The position numbers and the translations under genes were made by a program. A DNA stretch of 10,449 nucleotides, from positions 1-10,449 of the forward strand of contig CAYOYK010000080.1 in the NCBI GenBank assembly GCA_964408185.1, written 5' to 3'. Shown here one piece after another: positions 1 through 6,534 of the stretch (position 1 is the first letter of the stretch; each line of letters opens with the position of its first letter). The DNA comes from CAYOYK01 sp964408185 (lineage in GTDB: Bacteria > Bacillota > Clostridia > Christensenellales > Aristaeellaceae). The notes beneath the pieces were generated by a model that searched no databases, was not told the origin of the DNA, and saw nothing but the letters and a program-made list of their open reading frames with translations.

Positions 1-22
1 GGGTTTCGCGCCTGCGGGCGCG

Positions 23-312
23 GGAACGGTGCCCCACCCTGCGGGGTGGGGTTCGTCACTTTTCTTTTCAGCTGAAAAGAAAAGTAACCAAAAGAAACAG
101 CGTGATTGAGGCCGATCGATGGGCCAGCACGCCCATCTTGTGCTACAAGCGATCGCCCAGAAAACTTGCGTGATAGCGTTAGCACGCCTGCGGTGCCCAT
201 CTTGGCCGAACTGCTGCCCCGCGCCTGTTGGCTTGTTCCCGTGCAAGGGACGGCATGCAGGCATGGTGGCCCTGCGGGGCCCTCGATTGGTTTGCCGCGC
301 CTGCGGGCGCGG
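23..312. repeat. Left 290-bp arm of a large inverted repeat
   Basis: This segment is the reverse complement of 712-1001 without any gap: base i pairs with base 1024-i. By eye there are about 21 mismatches in 290 (about 93% identity). Positions 48-161 match 863-976 perfectly over 114 bp. About half of the mismatches fall in one short patch (162-177). The arm starts with a GC-rich hairpin (32-51, 8-bp stem), then a perfect 28-bp palindrome (58-85), and ends in a GCGCCTGCGGGCGC motif that also occurs just outside the arm at 9-22. No reading frame here resembles a known protein. I read it as half of a non-coding repeat element. Confidence 0.9.
58..85. repeat. Perfect 28-bp palindrome in the left arm
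   Basis: ACTTTTCTTTTCAG followed by its exact reverse complement, centred on the CAGCTG at 69-74. It lies in the 114-bp stretch that is identical in both arms and is followed by the direct extension AACCAAAAGAAAC. As a stem it would be 14 bp with no loop, so it is more likely a DNA-level site or part of a longer RNA duplex than a simple terminator, although its T-rich and A-rich halves resemble one. Confidence 0.9.
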
Positions 313-339
313 GGGAACGGGGGAACGAAATACACCTCC

Positions 340-711
340 GCATGTCCTTGGGCGCAATGCCGTAGACATGCAGGGGAAGCAAAGGCAATGTGGCATTCCT
401 TGAGAAAACATGCCCTAGACAAGCAGGGGAGCAAAGCCAATACCGCGTTTCCTAAGAGAACATGCCGTAGATACGCCAGAAGCGATGCCAATACCGCGTT
501 TCCCAAGAGAACATGCCGAAGATGCGCTGGAAGCGAAGCCAATTCTGCAATCTCTAAGAGAGCATGCCCTAAACACGCGTGAGAGCAAAGCCAATACCGC
601 GTTTCCCTAAGAGAACATGCCGCAGAAGCGTGGGAAACAAAGCCAATACCGCGTTCCACATGATAACGATGCCCTAGCCACGGGGGAGCACAGCCAATAT
701 GGCGTTTCCTT
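340..711. repeat. Degenerate tandem array, period 51-53 bp
   Basis: About seven units fill the space between the inverted arms. An ATGCC anchor recurs at 357, 410, 462, 513, 564, 617 and 669 (steps of 53, 52, 51, 51, 53 and 52). Each unit has a well-kept box of about 36 bp with the core AGCCAATACCGCGTTTCC, then (C/T)AAGAGAACATGCC, followed by about 15 variable bases that still share an ACGC..GG pattern. The outer units are the most decayed. The steps of 52 and 53 break any reading frame, so the 17-residue repeat readable across 400-582 is a by-product and not a protein. No terminal gene, promoter or Shine-Dalgarno site is visible. Confidence 0.85.
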
Positions 712-1001
712 CCGCGCCCGCAGGCGCGGCAAGCCAATCGAGGGCCCCGCAGGGCCACCATGCCTGCATGCCGTCCCTTGCACGGGAGCAAGTCAACAAA
801 CGCGGGGCAGCAGTTCTGCCAAGCTGGGCACCGCAGGCGTGCTAACAGCCTAAGCCAAGCCCTCTGGGCGATCGCTTGTAGCACAAGATGGGCGTGCTGG
901 CCCATCGATCGGCCTCAATCACGCTGTTTCTTTTGGTTACTTTTCTTTTCAGCTGAAAAGAAAAGTGACGAACCCCGGCCCGCAGGTCGGGGCACCGTTC
1001 C
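712..1001. repeat. Right 290-bp arm of a large inverted repeat
   Basis: This is the partner of 23-312 in opposite orientation. The end hairpin differs from the one in the left arm at four positions, yet it still folds (A-T replaced by G-C, one C-G replaced by a wobble). That argues for two diverged natural copies rather than an assembly foldback. The copy of the 28-bp palindrome lies at 939-966. The reading frames seen through the arm are short and arise from the repeat itself, so I do not call genes here. Confidence 0.9.
939..966. repeat. Perfect 28-bp palindrome in the right arm
   Basis: Identical to the palindrome at 58-85 and placed symmetrically in the opposite arm. Confidence 0.9.
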
Positions 1002-1259
1002 GACGGCGGGCGCTAAAGCGCCCGCGTAAGAGGGGACTTCGTCCCCCCTCACCGCGCCTTCGGCGCTTGCGTCCCCCTAGGGAACGCGATGTTGAGTGCG
1101 CTCCCCGTGCGCCGCGCAGGCGCAACGCCGCGCCGCGCAGGCGCGGTAAACTCGGCCCGCAGGCCGGGACGCTCGCCGCGCAGGCGCGGTAAACTCGGCC
1201 GCGCAGGCCGTGTCGCGCGGTTCTGTGGGCCGCCCCGCGCCCGCCGTGCGCGGAGACTT
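1002..1259. other. GC-rich intergenic run of hairpins and short repeats, no gene
   Basis: The stretch holds a perfect 8-bp hairpin with a TAAA loop (1006-1025), a GGGGAC/GTCCCC hairpin with a TTC loop (1033-1046), a GCGCC-TTC-GGCGC type hairpin near 1054-1066, and a 27-bp direct repeat at 1131-1157 and 1174-1200. It lies beyond the stop codon of the DUF4363 gene on the minus strand. None of these hairpins has a clear T-tract on that strand, so I do not call a terminator. Confidence 0.6.
1131..1200. repeat. 27-bp direct repeat, two copies
   Basis: Two identical 27-bp copies, 1131-1157 and 1174-1200, start 43 bp apart. Each contains CGCAGGCGCGGTAAACTCGG. A shorter degenerate copy precedes them near 1112-1125. 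Function unknown. Confidence 0.8.
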
Positions 1260-1643
1260 TCACAGCACATTCTCCAGCTTTGGCGCGTCGCTCTCGGCCA
1301 CGTCGTTCAGCGCGTCCGTGAGCGCGTCCAGCGCTTGCAGTGTCTCTATGCGCGCGCCCTCGTCCAGCGCCGTGCCAAGCAGCGTGAACGCGCTGTTCAC
1401 CGCGCGGGTGTGATGGTGGCTGACCAGCAGGTTGAGCCATGCCGCGTCCCGCTGCCAAAGGGCATGCCAGTAGCGCTGCTCCTGCAGCGCGTCGTCATAG
1501 CGCGCGTCCAGCGCTTGGGCGCGGATGCCCTCGGCCGCGCGCAGGTAGCGGCGGGCGGTGCGGGTCTGGGCGGTATCCGCCCACAGGCCGCCGCCCAGCA
1601 GCAGCACCGTCAGAACGCAGATCATCGCCAAAGCGCGACGCAT
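1260..1643 (-). CDS. DUF4363 family protein
   Basis: A 127-residue protein with an N-terminal hydrophobic segment (residues about 4-22) that is either an uncleaved signal anchor or a signal peptide. A helical, charged and alanine-rich remainder follows and presumably lies outside the membrane. The length and layout fit DUF4363, a family of unknown function found next to YetF-type proteins in Clostridia. The start is set by a strong AGGAGG site a few bases upstream. It is the last gene of the minus-strand operon, 45 bp after the stop of the YetF-family gene. A role beside the YetF protein in the spore or cell envelope is inferred only from this pairing. The family call rests on neighbourhood and overall shape, because no diagnostic motif can be read by eye. 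Confidence 0.72.
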   Translation of the reverse strand: MRRALAMICVLTVLLLGGGLWADTAQTRTARRYLRAAEGIRAQALDARYDDALQEQRYWHALWQRDAAWLNLLVSHHHTRAVNSAFTLLGTALDEGARIETLQALDALTDALNDVAESDAPKLENVL

Positions 1644-1688
1644 GGGCCGGCCTCCTTATCGCATCAGATGGGCGGCGCGGTCCGCGCG

Positions 1689-2411
1689 CTACCAGCACAC
1701 GTCCTCCCGCGCCAGCGCTTGGCGCTTGACGGGCGGCTCGCCCGCATAGCCGTACACGCACAGCTCGCCGTCCGTGGAGGCGTAGCAAAGCAGCACGTCC
1801 CGGAGGCTCTGGACGCGCATCTCCGCAAGGCGCTCCTGCAGCCATTCCTCGCTCTGCCGCATCAGGTCGAGGTTCCTGCGCTCCAGCTTGCCATCCATTA
1901 TCAGCGTGAGCGGCAGGCCCTCGTAGGGCGTGGACAGGTCGATATCATCCGGGCAGAGCGCGCGCTTGCCGCTTTTGAGAAACACGCTCAGCCGCCCGCC
2001 CGTCTCCATAACGGCCTCCTCCACGTCGTCGGGGTTCTGCACGCCGCACGCGCGGAGCTCCTCCATGAGGTCGTTGAGGTTGAACGCGAGGCGCTTGAGC
2101 GCCTTGTAGCTTACCGCGCCGCGATGGATCACAATGGTCGGCCGACCGCTGAAGAACGCCCGCGCCCGCTGGCTTTTGAGCGAGAGCAGCGTGAAAAACT
2201 GATGCAGGATCACCAGCGAGAGCATCGGCACGACGCCGCGCCAGAGCGGCACGTCCAAGCTCTCCATCGGCGTAGCGGCCAGATCGGCGATCATGATGGC
2301 GATGACCAGCTCAAACGGCTGAAGCTGACCCACCTGCCGCTTGCCCATCAGCCGCACCGCCAGCACCGCGAAGCACACCAGCAGCAGGCTGCGCACAATG
2401 ATGGTCAGCAT
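1689..2411 (-). CDS. YetF-family (DUF421) membrane protein
   Basis: A 240-residue protein with three N-terminal membrane helices (about 2-20, 32-48 and 58-77). The loop after helix 1 reads RLMGKRQVGQLQPFELV (residues 20-36), the hallmark of the YetF/DUF421 family. The soluble part then begins with SGRPTIVIHRG (88-98), also typical, and contains the usual two-lobed domain to about residue 215. The family sits in the cytoplasmic membrane of spore-formers, and its biochemical role is unsettled. The start codon abuts the TGA stop of the BofC-like gene (TGAATG), which indicates translational coupling, and no strong Shine-Dalgarno site is seen. The DUF4363 gene follows in the same operon, a common pairing. 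Confidence 0.92.
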   Translation of the reverse strand: MLTIIVRSLLLVCFAVLAVRLMGKRQVGQLQPFELVIAIMIADLAATPMESLDVPLWRGVVPMLSLVILHQFFTLLSLKSQRARAFFSGRPTIVIHRGAVSYKALKRLAFNLNDLMEELRACGVQNPDDVEEAVMETGGRLSVFLKSGKRALCPDDIDLSTPYEGLPLTLIMDGKLERRNLDLMRQSEEWLQERLAEMRVQSLRDVLLCYASTDGELCVYGYAGEPPVKRQALAREDVCW

Positions 2412-2957
2412 TCAGCTTTCCGCGCTTTCCAGCCATTGCTCCAGCTGCGTCAGATCATCAAAGCCCACGCCGCCGCGCACCTCCTCCTGCAAGGCCGTCG
2501 GCAGATCCTCCAGCCGCGCGTCCAGCTCCCGCACCAGCAGGAGCGCGTCGCCGTACTTGTTCTGGAACACGCACAGCGTGCCGTCCTCCCCCGGCTGCAG
2601 CACCACGTGATCGGGGCAGAACAGCTCCGGGCGCTGCCGCATTTGGATCAGCTTGGGCGAAAACTCCGTGATCTCCCACGCGTCGTACATCGGCGCGATG
2701 TCCTCCAGCGTGCGGCCGATGACCTCGCGGGGCGCGGCGACGCGGCGCGTGACCGTGTGCGTTCAGCGCGTGTAGGTGAGCGTTTGCAGCAGCTCGCAGC
2801 CCTCGGCGGCCTGCCGGGTCTCGTCGCGGGCGGCGGGCTGATCCGCGGGCGCGGGCGCGTCGGCGGTATCGGCCGGGAGCATCAGCAGCGCGGCGACGGC
2901 GATCAGCCCGGCGGCCAGCAGCGCGTGCATCCATCCTCGATAGGGCGATTGCTTCAT
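2412..2957 (-). pseudogene. BofC C-terminal-like protein with an in-frame TGA at codon 65
   Basis: Read through one TGA, this frame gives 181 residues: a short N-terminus, one membrane anchor or signal segment (about 10-27), an Ala/Pro/Asp-rich linker, and a BofC C-terminal-like domain. The domain contains YTR[TGA]THTVTRR (62-72), a VIGRTLEDIAPMYDAWEI segment (79-96), EFSP (98-101) and LFCPDH (112-117). From memory, relatives carry Cys at position 65 (C-x-H), so C65-x-H67 plus C114-x-x-H117 would make a metal site. ATG at 2957 is chosen for its AGGAGG site. If TGA stops translation, the products are a 64-residue anchor (2763-2957) and perhaps a fragment from ATG 2690. TGA is a normal stop in neighbouring genes. 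It may be a recent nonsense mutation, a sequence error, or less likely selenocysteine. BofC restrains SpoIVB in Bacillus; the role here is inferred. Confidence 0.72.
2763..2765 (-). other. In-frame TGA replacing an expected Cys codon
   Basis: The minus strand reads CGC-TGA-ACG-CAC-ACG. Homology-like sequence continues in the same frame on both sides. A single change TGC to TGA explains it. No convincing bacterial SECIS hairpin is visible in the 40 bases after it: only a 4-bp CGCG/CGCG stem can be drawn. Confidence 0.7.
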
Positions 2958-3018
2958 GGGCGTTCCTCCTGCTTGGTTTGCGGGTAGCATGCCCTTTTTA
3001 TCGCCGATGAATCCGCGC

Positions 3019-3044
3019 AAAAAAGCGCGGCCCCGCGGCCGCGC
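3019..3044 (-). terminator. Intrinsic terminator of the DUF3048 gene
   Basis: On the minus strand an 8-bp perfect GC stem (GCGCGGCC with GGCCGCGC, loop GCGG) is followed by six T. It lies about 30 bp after the DUF3048 stop codon and in front of the BofC-like gene, so the two are separate transcription units unless readthrough occurs. Confidence 0.9.
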
Positions 3045-3075
3045 CTTGAAACTTGCCAAAGTGAGGAATTGCCTT

Positions 3076-4254
3076 TTATTCCAGCCCCGTATAGGTGACG
3101 ATGTGCTCGATGGGCAGGTCGAGGATCATCGTGGTGCCGCGCGTGAGCTTGAGCTCGTTGCCCTCGCTGTCAAAGTAGACCGTGCGCTGGTCAACCCCGG
3201 TGCGGATCCAGTAGCCGGCGATGTAGCGGCCGCCGATAAAGATATCCGCGTTGCCCTGCGAAATGGAGTTCTGCACGGGCTGCACGGAGTCGCCCTGATT
3301 GTACTTGACCTCCACGCGCTGGATAATGACGTTGCTGAATGTCATGGGCAGCGTGTTCTCGGCCTTGCTGTTCCACTCGGTGCTGTCAAAGAAGCTCGCG
3401 TAGGGCTCAAACACGCCCTTGAGGTTCTGCACGTAGCGGTAGTAGAGGTTTTCCTCCTCCACATAGACAAAGCGGGACGCGTAGTCCTTGTGGCCCCAGT
3501 CCACCGTGATGGTGTAGGCGAGCGGGCCGTCGTAGGGGCTCTCGTCCACAAACAGGAAGGGGTGCTGGTGCGTGGGGTTGAGCGCCGGGTCGATGAGGCT
3601 CTGCATGCCGGCCACGTTGACGTCCACGTTGTCCGGGCTGGCGGGGTGCTTGCCCTGACTGAGGCGCTGCGCGTACTGCATCCACGGGTTGCTCTGGCCG
3701 ACCTCCAGGTTGAAGATCACGCCCTTGTCGTACGCGCCAAGCTCGCGCATTTTTTCGATGATGTTGTTCTCGGTGCGCTGCGGGCCGCCGAAGAACACGA
3801 AGCCGGCCTCCCATTCCTCGCGCAGGAGCACATGGCCGATACGCGCGGAACGCACGGGGCCGACGCTGGTGGGCATCTGATCGCTGAAAAGGAAGGAGAT
3901 ACGGGTCGGGCCGTAGGAGTACAGCACGCCCTCGTACACGATATCGGCATACATGCCGCCCCACGGGCTGTTCTTGCCCGTGCCGCCCTCCGGGTTGGAG
4001 ATCTGCACCAGCATGGGCTGATACACATCGCCGCTCCAAGGCAGGCCGGTGGTGGGGCTTTCGCCGGGGATCACGGGGTTGTCCGGGAAGTTGCCGTCGC
4101 TGCCCATGCCGTTGAGCTTGATCTTGCGGTCGGGCTCGTTCTGGAGCACGGTGCCCTCCATCGGGATGGTATACTTGCCCTCCTGGGCGGCGTAGGCGGC
4201 GCAGCAGCCGCACAGCAGCGCAAGCGCGAGGGCGACACAGATGAGTTTCTTCAC
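3076..4254 (-). CDS. DUF3048 domain lipoprotein (YerB-like)
   Basis: A 392-residue secreted protein. The N-terminus is a signal sequence with a lipobox-like LCGC (14-17), so C17 may be lipidated; cleavage after AYA is the alternative. The N-terminal DUF3048 domain shows the family marks ADIVYE (103-108) and VGPVRSAR (131-138), followed by a segment that handles a co-occurring partner or ligand in an unknown way. The C-terminal DUF3048 domain (about 300-385) has GGRYIAGYW and a strand pattern ending in LTRGTTMILDLP. The start is a GTG at 4254, because a GAAGGAGG site lies just before it and the signal peptide begins there; an ATG further upstream would place the signal about 30 residues in. 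It is monocistronic, with its own promoter and terminator. Function of the family is not established. Confidence 0.9.
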   Translation of the reverse strand: MKKLICVALALALLCGCCAAYAAQEGKYTIPMEGTVLQNEPDRKIKLNGMGSDGNFPDNPVIPGESPTTGLPWSGDVYQPMLVQISNPEGGTGKNSPWGGMYADIVYEGVLYSYGPTRISFLFSDQMPTSVGPVRSARIGHVLLREEWEAGFVFFGGPQRTENNIIEKMRELGAYDKGVIFNLEVGQSNPWMQYAQRLSQGKHPASPDNVDVNVAGMQSLIDPALNPTHQHPFLFVDESPYDGPLAYTITVDWGHKDYASRFVYVEEENLYYRYVQNLKGVFEPYASFFDSTEWNSKAENTLPMTFSNVIIQRVEVKYNQGDSVQPVQNSISQGNADIFIGGRYIAGYWIRTGVDQRTVYFDSEGNELKLTRGTTMILDLPIEHIVTYTGLE

Positions 4255-4291
4255 AGGGAAGCCTCCTTCGTGGTTCGATTCATCATTCAAC

Positions 4292-4309
4292 CGTCGTCTT
4301 GCGACGACG
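4292..4309 (-). promoter_or_regulatory. GNRA-capped hairpin in the DUF3048 mRNA leader
   Basis: On the minus strand CGTCGTC and GACGACG form a perfect 7-bp stem closed by GCAA, a GNRA tetraloop. It falls about 40 nt upstream of the start codon and close to the predicted 5' end, where it could stabilise the mRNA. Confidence 0.6.
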
Positions 4310-4317
4310 CTGCTTTG

Positions 4318-4347
4318 ATTATAACATTTCCGTAACAGAATTGTCAA
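4318..4347 (-). promoter_or_regulatory. Sigma-A promoter for the DUF3048 gene
   Basis: Minus strand: consensus TTGACA at 4347-4342, 18-bp spacer, consensus TATAAT at 4323-4318, with a TG extension one base before the -10. The leader is about 55 nt long. Confidence 0.92.
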
Positions 4348-4396
4348 TCACAACAGATCGGCGGAGATGTAACATCCAAAGCCGATTGCCCCGGCC

Positions 4397-4425
4397 TTGA
4401 CACGCCCGCCGCGCAATGGTAGCAT
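4397..4425 (+). promoter_or_regulatory. Sigma-A promoter for the GH2 gene
   Basis: TTGACA at 4397-4402, a 17-bp spacer and TAGCAT at 4420-4425 with a TG extension (TGG before it). It is divergent from the DUF3048 promoter, with about 50 bp between the two -35 boxes. Confidence 0.88.
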
Positions 4426-4455
4426 GCGCATAAAGAAGGCCGGCGTCAGCCGGAC

Positions 4456-4485
4456 AGAAAGAAAGATAGAAAGAAAGACGAGAGT
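4456..4485 (+). promoter_or_regulatory. Purine-rich leader of the GH2 gene
   Basis: Repeated GAAA blocks (GAAAGAAAGATAGAAAGAAA) run up to the start region. The start at 4493 has only a weak GAGAG-type Shine-Dalgarno match, so this unstructured purine tract may help ribosome loading. It follows a small CCGG/CCGG hairpin. Confidence 0.4.
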
Positions 4486-4492
4486 GATCCGC

Positions 4493-6286
4493 ATGCCGCA
4501 GACCCCCGCGATTCCCCGCCCTGAGCATCCGCGCCCGGACTTTATGCGCGAGACATACCATAACCTGAACGGCGAGTGGAAGTTCGCCTTCGACGACGGC
4601 GATATCGGCCTGCGCGAGGGCTGGATGGAGCCGGGCCGACACTTGGACGCGCGCATCACCGTGCCGTTTTGCTACCAGTGCCGCCAAAGCGGCCTTGGCC
4701 CTACGGACGAGGTGCATCCGCTGCTGTGGTACCGCCGCGCCTTTGCCGTGCCGGAGGCCATGCGCGGGCGGCGCGTGCTGCTGCGCTTCGGCGCGGTGGA
4801 CTACGCCTGCCGCGTGTACGTCAACGGCAGCTTGGCGGGCGAGCACATCGGCGGATACGCGCCGTTCGCGCTGGATATCACCCTTTTGCTCCGCGACGGC
4901 GAGAACGACCTCTGCCTGCGCGTGCGCGACGACCCGGATTGCACCCAGCCGCGCGGCAAGCAATACTGGAAGCGCGGCCTGATGGGCTGTTGGTACACCC
5001 CCTGCAGCGGGATTTGGCAGACCGTGTACCTGGAGGCCGTCGGCGAGTACGCGCTCCGGCAGATCCACATCACGCCGGACTTGGACAGGCGGCAGTTTAT
5101 CGCCGAGCTGGCGCTGGACCGCGCCCCGGCCGAGCCGCTCGCGCTGGAGCTGACATTCGCGCTCGCGGGCGCGGTGCAGCGCGTCGTGCGCGTATCCGCC
5201 GCGAGCCGCGTCACGCGCGTGCCCGTGGACGTATCCGTCGGCGACGGCGGGGAGACCATGCGCGTCTGGTCGCCAAGCGACCCGGCTCTGTACGATGTGA
5301 CGGCGCGCGTCCTCCTTGGCGATACCGCCGTGGATGTGGTGCGCACCTACTGCGGCATGCGCAAGGTGGCCGTGCGCGAGGGCCGCGTGTACCTGAACAA
5401 CGGCCCCGTTTATCAGCGCTTGGTGCTGGATCAGGGCTATTGGCCCGATACCTCCATCACCCCGCCCTCGGACGAGGCGATGGAGGCGGATGTGCGCCAT
5501 ACGCTGGCCTTCGGCTACAACGGCGCGCGCAAGCACCAAAAAATGGAGGACCCCCGCTACTACTATTGGGCCGATAAGCTCGGCCTGCTGGTCTGGGGCG
5601 AGCTGCCCAGCGCGTACGAGTATACCGACGAAACCGCGCGCAACCTTGCCCGCGCCATGCAGGATTTTATCGATCGGGACTTCAACCATCCCTGCATCAT
5701 CACGTGGGTGCCGCTGAACGAGAGCTGGGGTGTGCCGCAGATCTACGCCGATCCGCGCCAGCAGGAGACCGCGCGCATGCTCTACCACCTGACCAAGGCG
5801 CTGGACGGCACGCGCCTGTGCTCCGGCAACGACGGCTGGGAGCAATGCACCACGGACATTTGCGCGCTCCACGATTATGCCGCCGACGGCGCGGTCATCG
5901 CCCGTCACTTTGCCACGCGCGAGCAGGTGGAGCGGCACGGCTGCGACGCGCGCGCCTGCTACTGCGACTCCGAGCGGCCCACCGGCGACGAGGCCTTTAT
6001 GGTTACGGAATATGGCGGCATCGCGTTCCAGAGCATCGGCGCGCAGGGCAAGCTGGGCGGCATGGATACATGGGGCTATCACGACAAGGTGACGGACAGC
6101 GAGAGCTTCTTCCGCCGCTTTCAGAGCGTGACGGACGCCATCCGCGCCCTGCCGTACTGCTGCGGGTACTGCTACACCCAGCTCACCGACGTGATGCAGG
6201 AGATCAACGGCCTGCTCACGCCCGATCGGCAGCCCAAGGTGGACGCAAAGCGCTTTGCGGCGCTCAATCAGGCCCCGGAAGATTAA
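4493..6286 (+). CDS. Glycoside hydrolase family 2 (beta-galactosidase/beta-glucuronidase type)
   Basis: A 597-residue enzyme with the GH2 order: a jelly-roll sugar-binding domain (about 15-190, with YHNLNGEWKFAF and LWYRRAF), an Ig-like domain (about 190-295), and a TIM barrel (about 295-590). The acid/base E410 lies in WVPLNESWG and the nucleophile E506 in MVTEYGG; both are intact. There is no signal peptide, so it should act in the cytoplasm on imported oligosaccharides or glycosides. The length is short for LacZ, without the C-terminal domains, and fits the compact COG3250 enzymes of Firmicutes. Substrate cannot be fixed from sequence: beta-galactoside, beta-glucuronide or beta-mannoside are all possible. 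ATG 4493 is chosen because upstream in-frame codons overlap the promoter (a TTG at 4397 is the -35 box). It stands alone, with no transporter beside it. Confidence 0.93.
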   Translation: MPQTPAIPRPEHPRPDFMRETYHNLNGEWKFAFDDGDIGLREGWMEPGRHLDARITVPFCYQCRQSGLGPTDEVHPLLWYRRAFAVPEAMRGRRVLLRFGAVDYACRVYVNGSLAGEHIGGYAPFALDITLLLRDGENDLCLRVRDDPDCTQPRGKQYWKRGLMGCWYTPCSGIWQTVYLEAVGEYALRQIHITPDLDRRQFIAELALDRAPAEPLALELTFALAGAVQRVVRVSAASRVTRVPVDVSVGDGGETMRVWSPSDPALYDVTARVLLGDTAVDVVRTYCGMRKVAVREGRVYLNNGPVYQRLVLDQGYWPDTSITPPSDEAMEADVRHTLAFGYNGARKHQKMEDPRYYYWADKLGLLVWGELPSAYEYTDETARNLARAMQDFIDRDFNHPCIITWVPLNESWGVPQIYADPRQQETARMLYHLTKALDGTRLCSGNDGWEQCTTDICALHDYAADGAVIARHFATREQVERHGCDARACYCDSERPTGDEAFMVTEYGGIAFQSIGAQGKLGGMDTWGYHDKVTDSESFFRRFQSVTDAIRALPYCCGYCYTQLTDVMQEINGLLTPDRQPKVDAKRFAALNQAPED

Positions 6287-6306
6287 CGGGCGCGGATAAA
6301 ACCCGC

Positions 6307-6348
6307 GGGGTCAAGGGGGATCATCCCCCTTGCGGGGTGCGGGGCGGC
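6307..6348. repeat. 42-bp hairpin repeat, copy A
   Basis: Aligns without gaps to 6493-6534, same orientation, 186 bp apart. It has a 9-bp perfect stem CAAGGGGGA/TCCCCCTTG (6312-6320 with 6324-6332, loop TCA), then GCGGGGTGCGGGGCGGC. Confidence 0.85.
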
Positions 6349-6492
6349 GCCCCGCGCGTCCCCCGTGGGCGCGGCCTCATTCCACCCTCGCGTCCCACGC
6401 CGCGCCCACGCCCTCCCAGCGAGCTAGCGGCGCAGCCGCGCACGCTCGCGGCGCGTTCGCTCAACTCACTTTCGCCGCACTCCCGCCACCCG

Positions 6493-6534
6493 GAGGTGCA
6501 GGGGGCACCGCCCCCTGCCGGGGCGCGGGGCGGC
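6493..6534. repeat. 42-bp hairpin repeat, copy B
   Basis: Has a 9-bp perfect stem GCAGGGGGC/GCCCCCTGC (6498-6506 with 6510-6518, loop ACC), then the same GCGGGGCGGC tail as copy A. Three base pairs differ from copy A and all three are compensated on the other side of the stem. Confidence 0.85.

Noticed and set aside
106..582. Open frame with a 17-residue repeat across the tandem array
   Set aside because: The repeat period drifts between 51 and 53 bp, so the frame is lost between units. There is no ribosome site and no known domain.
340..711. CRISPR array
   Set aside because: The variable parts are only about 15 bases and related to each other, the repeat box is degenerate, the period is uneven, and no cas gene is near.
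1089..2987. Long plus-strand open frame of 632 codons over the DUF4363/YetF/BofC region
   Set aside because: It is the antisense shadow of GC-rich minus-strand genes with clear family motifs and ribosome sites. Its translation is rich in Arg, His and Gln and resembles no family.
2956..4335. Plus-strand open frame of 459 codons opposite the DUF3048 gene
   Set aside because: It is antisense to a gene with signal peptide, family motifs, promoter and terminator. Composition bias of GC-rich DNA explains the open frame.
4397..4492. TTG-initiated N-terminal extension of the GH2 enzyme
   Set aside because: The TTG is part of the TTGACA -35 box, the -10 box lies inside the extension, and the extra residues are not GH2-like.
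4319..6082. Minus-strand open frame of 587 codons opposite the GH2 gene
   Set aside because: It is antisense to an enzyme with both catalytic glutamates intact. The translation has no recognisable domain.
6355..6490. tRNA gene as an integration target beside the integrase remnant
   Set aside because: Stems are present, but no cloverleaf with a T-loop GTTCGA-type sequence or acceptor pairing can be drawn.
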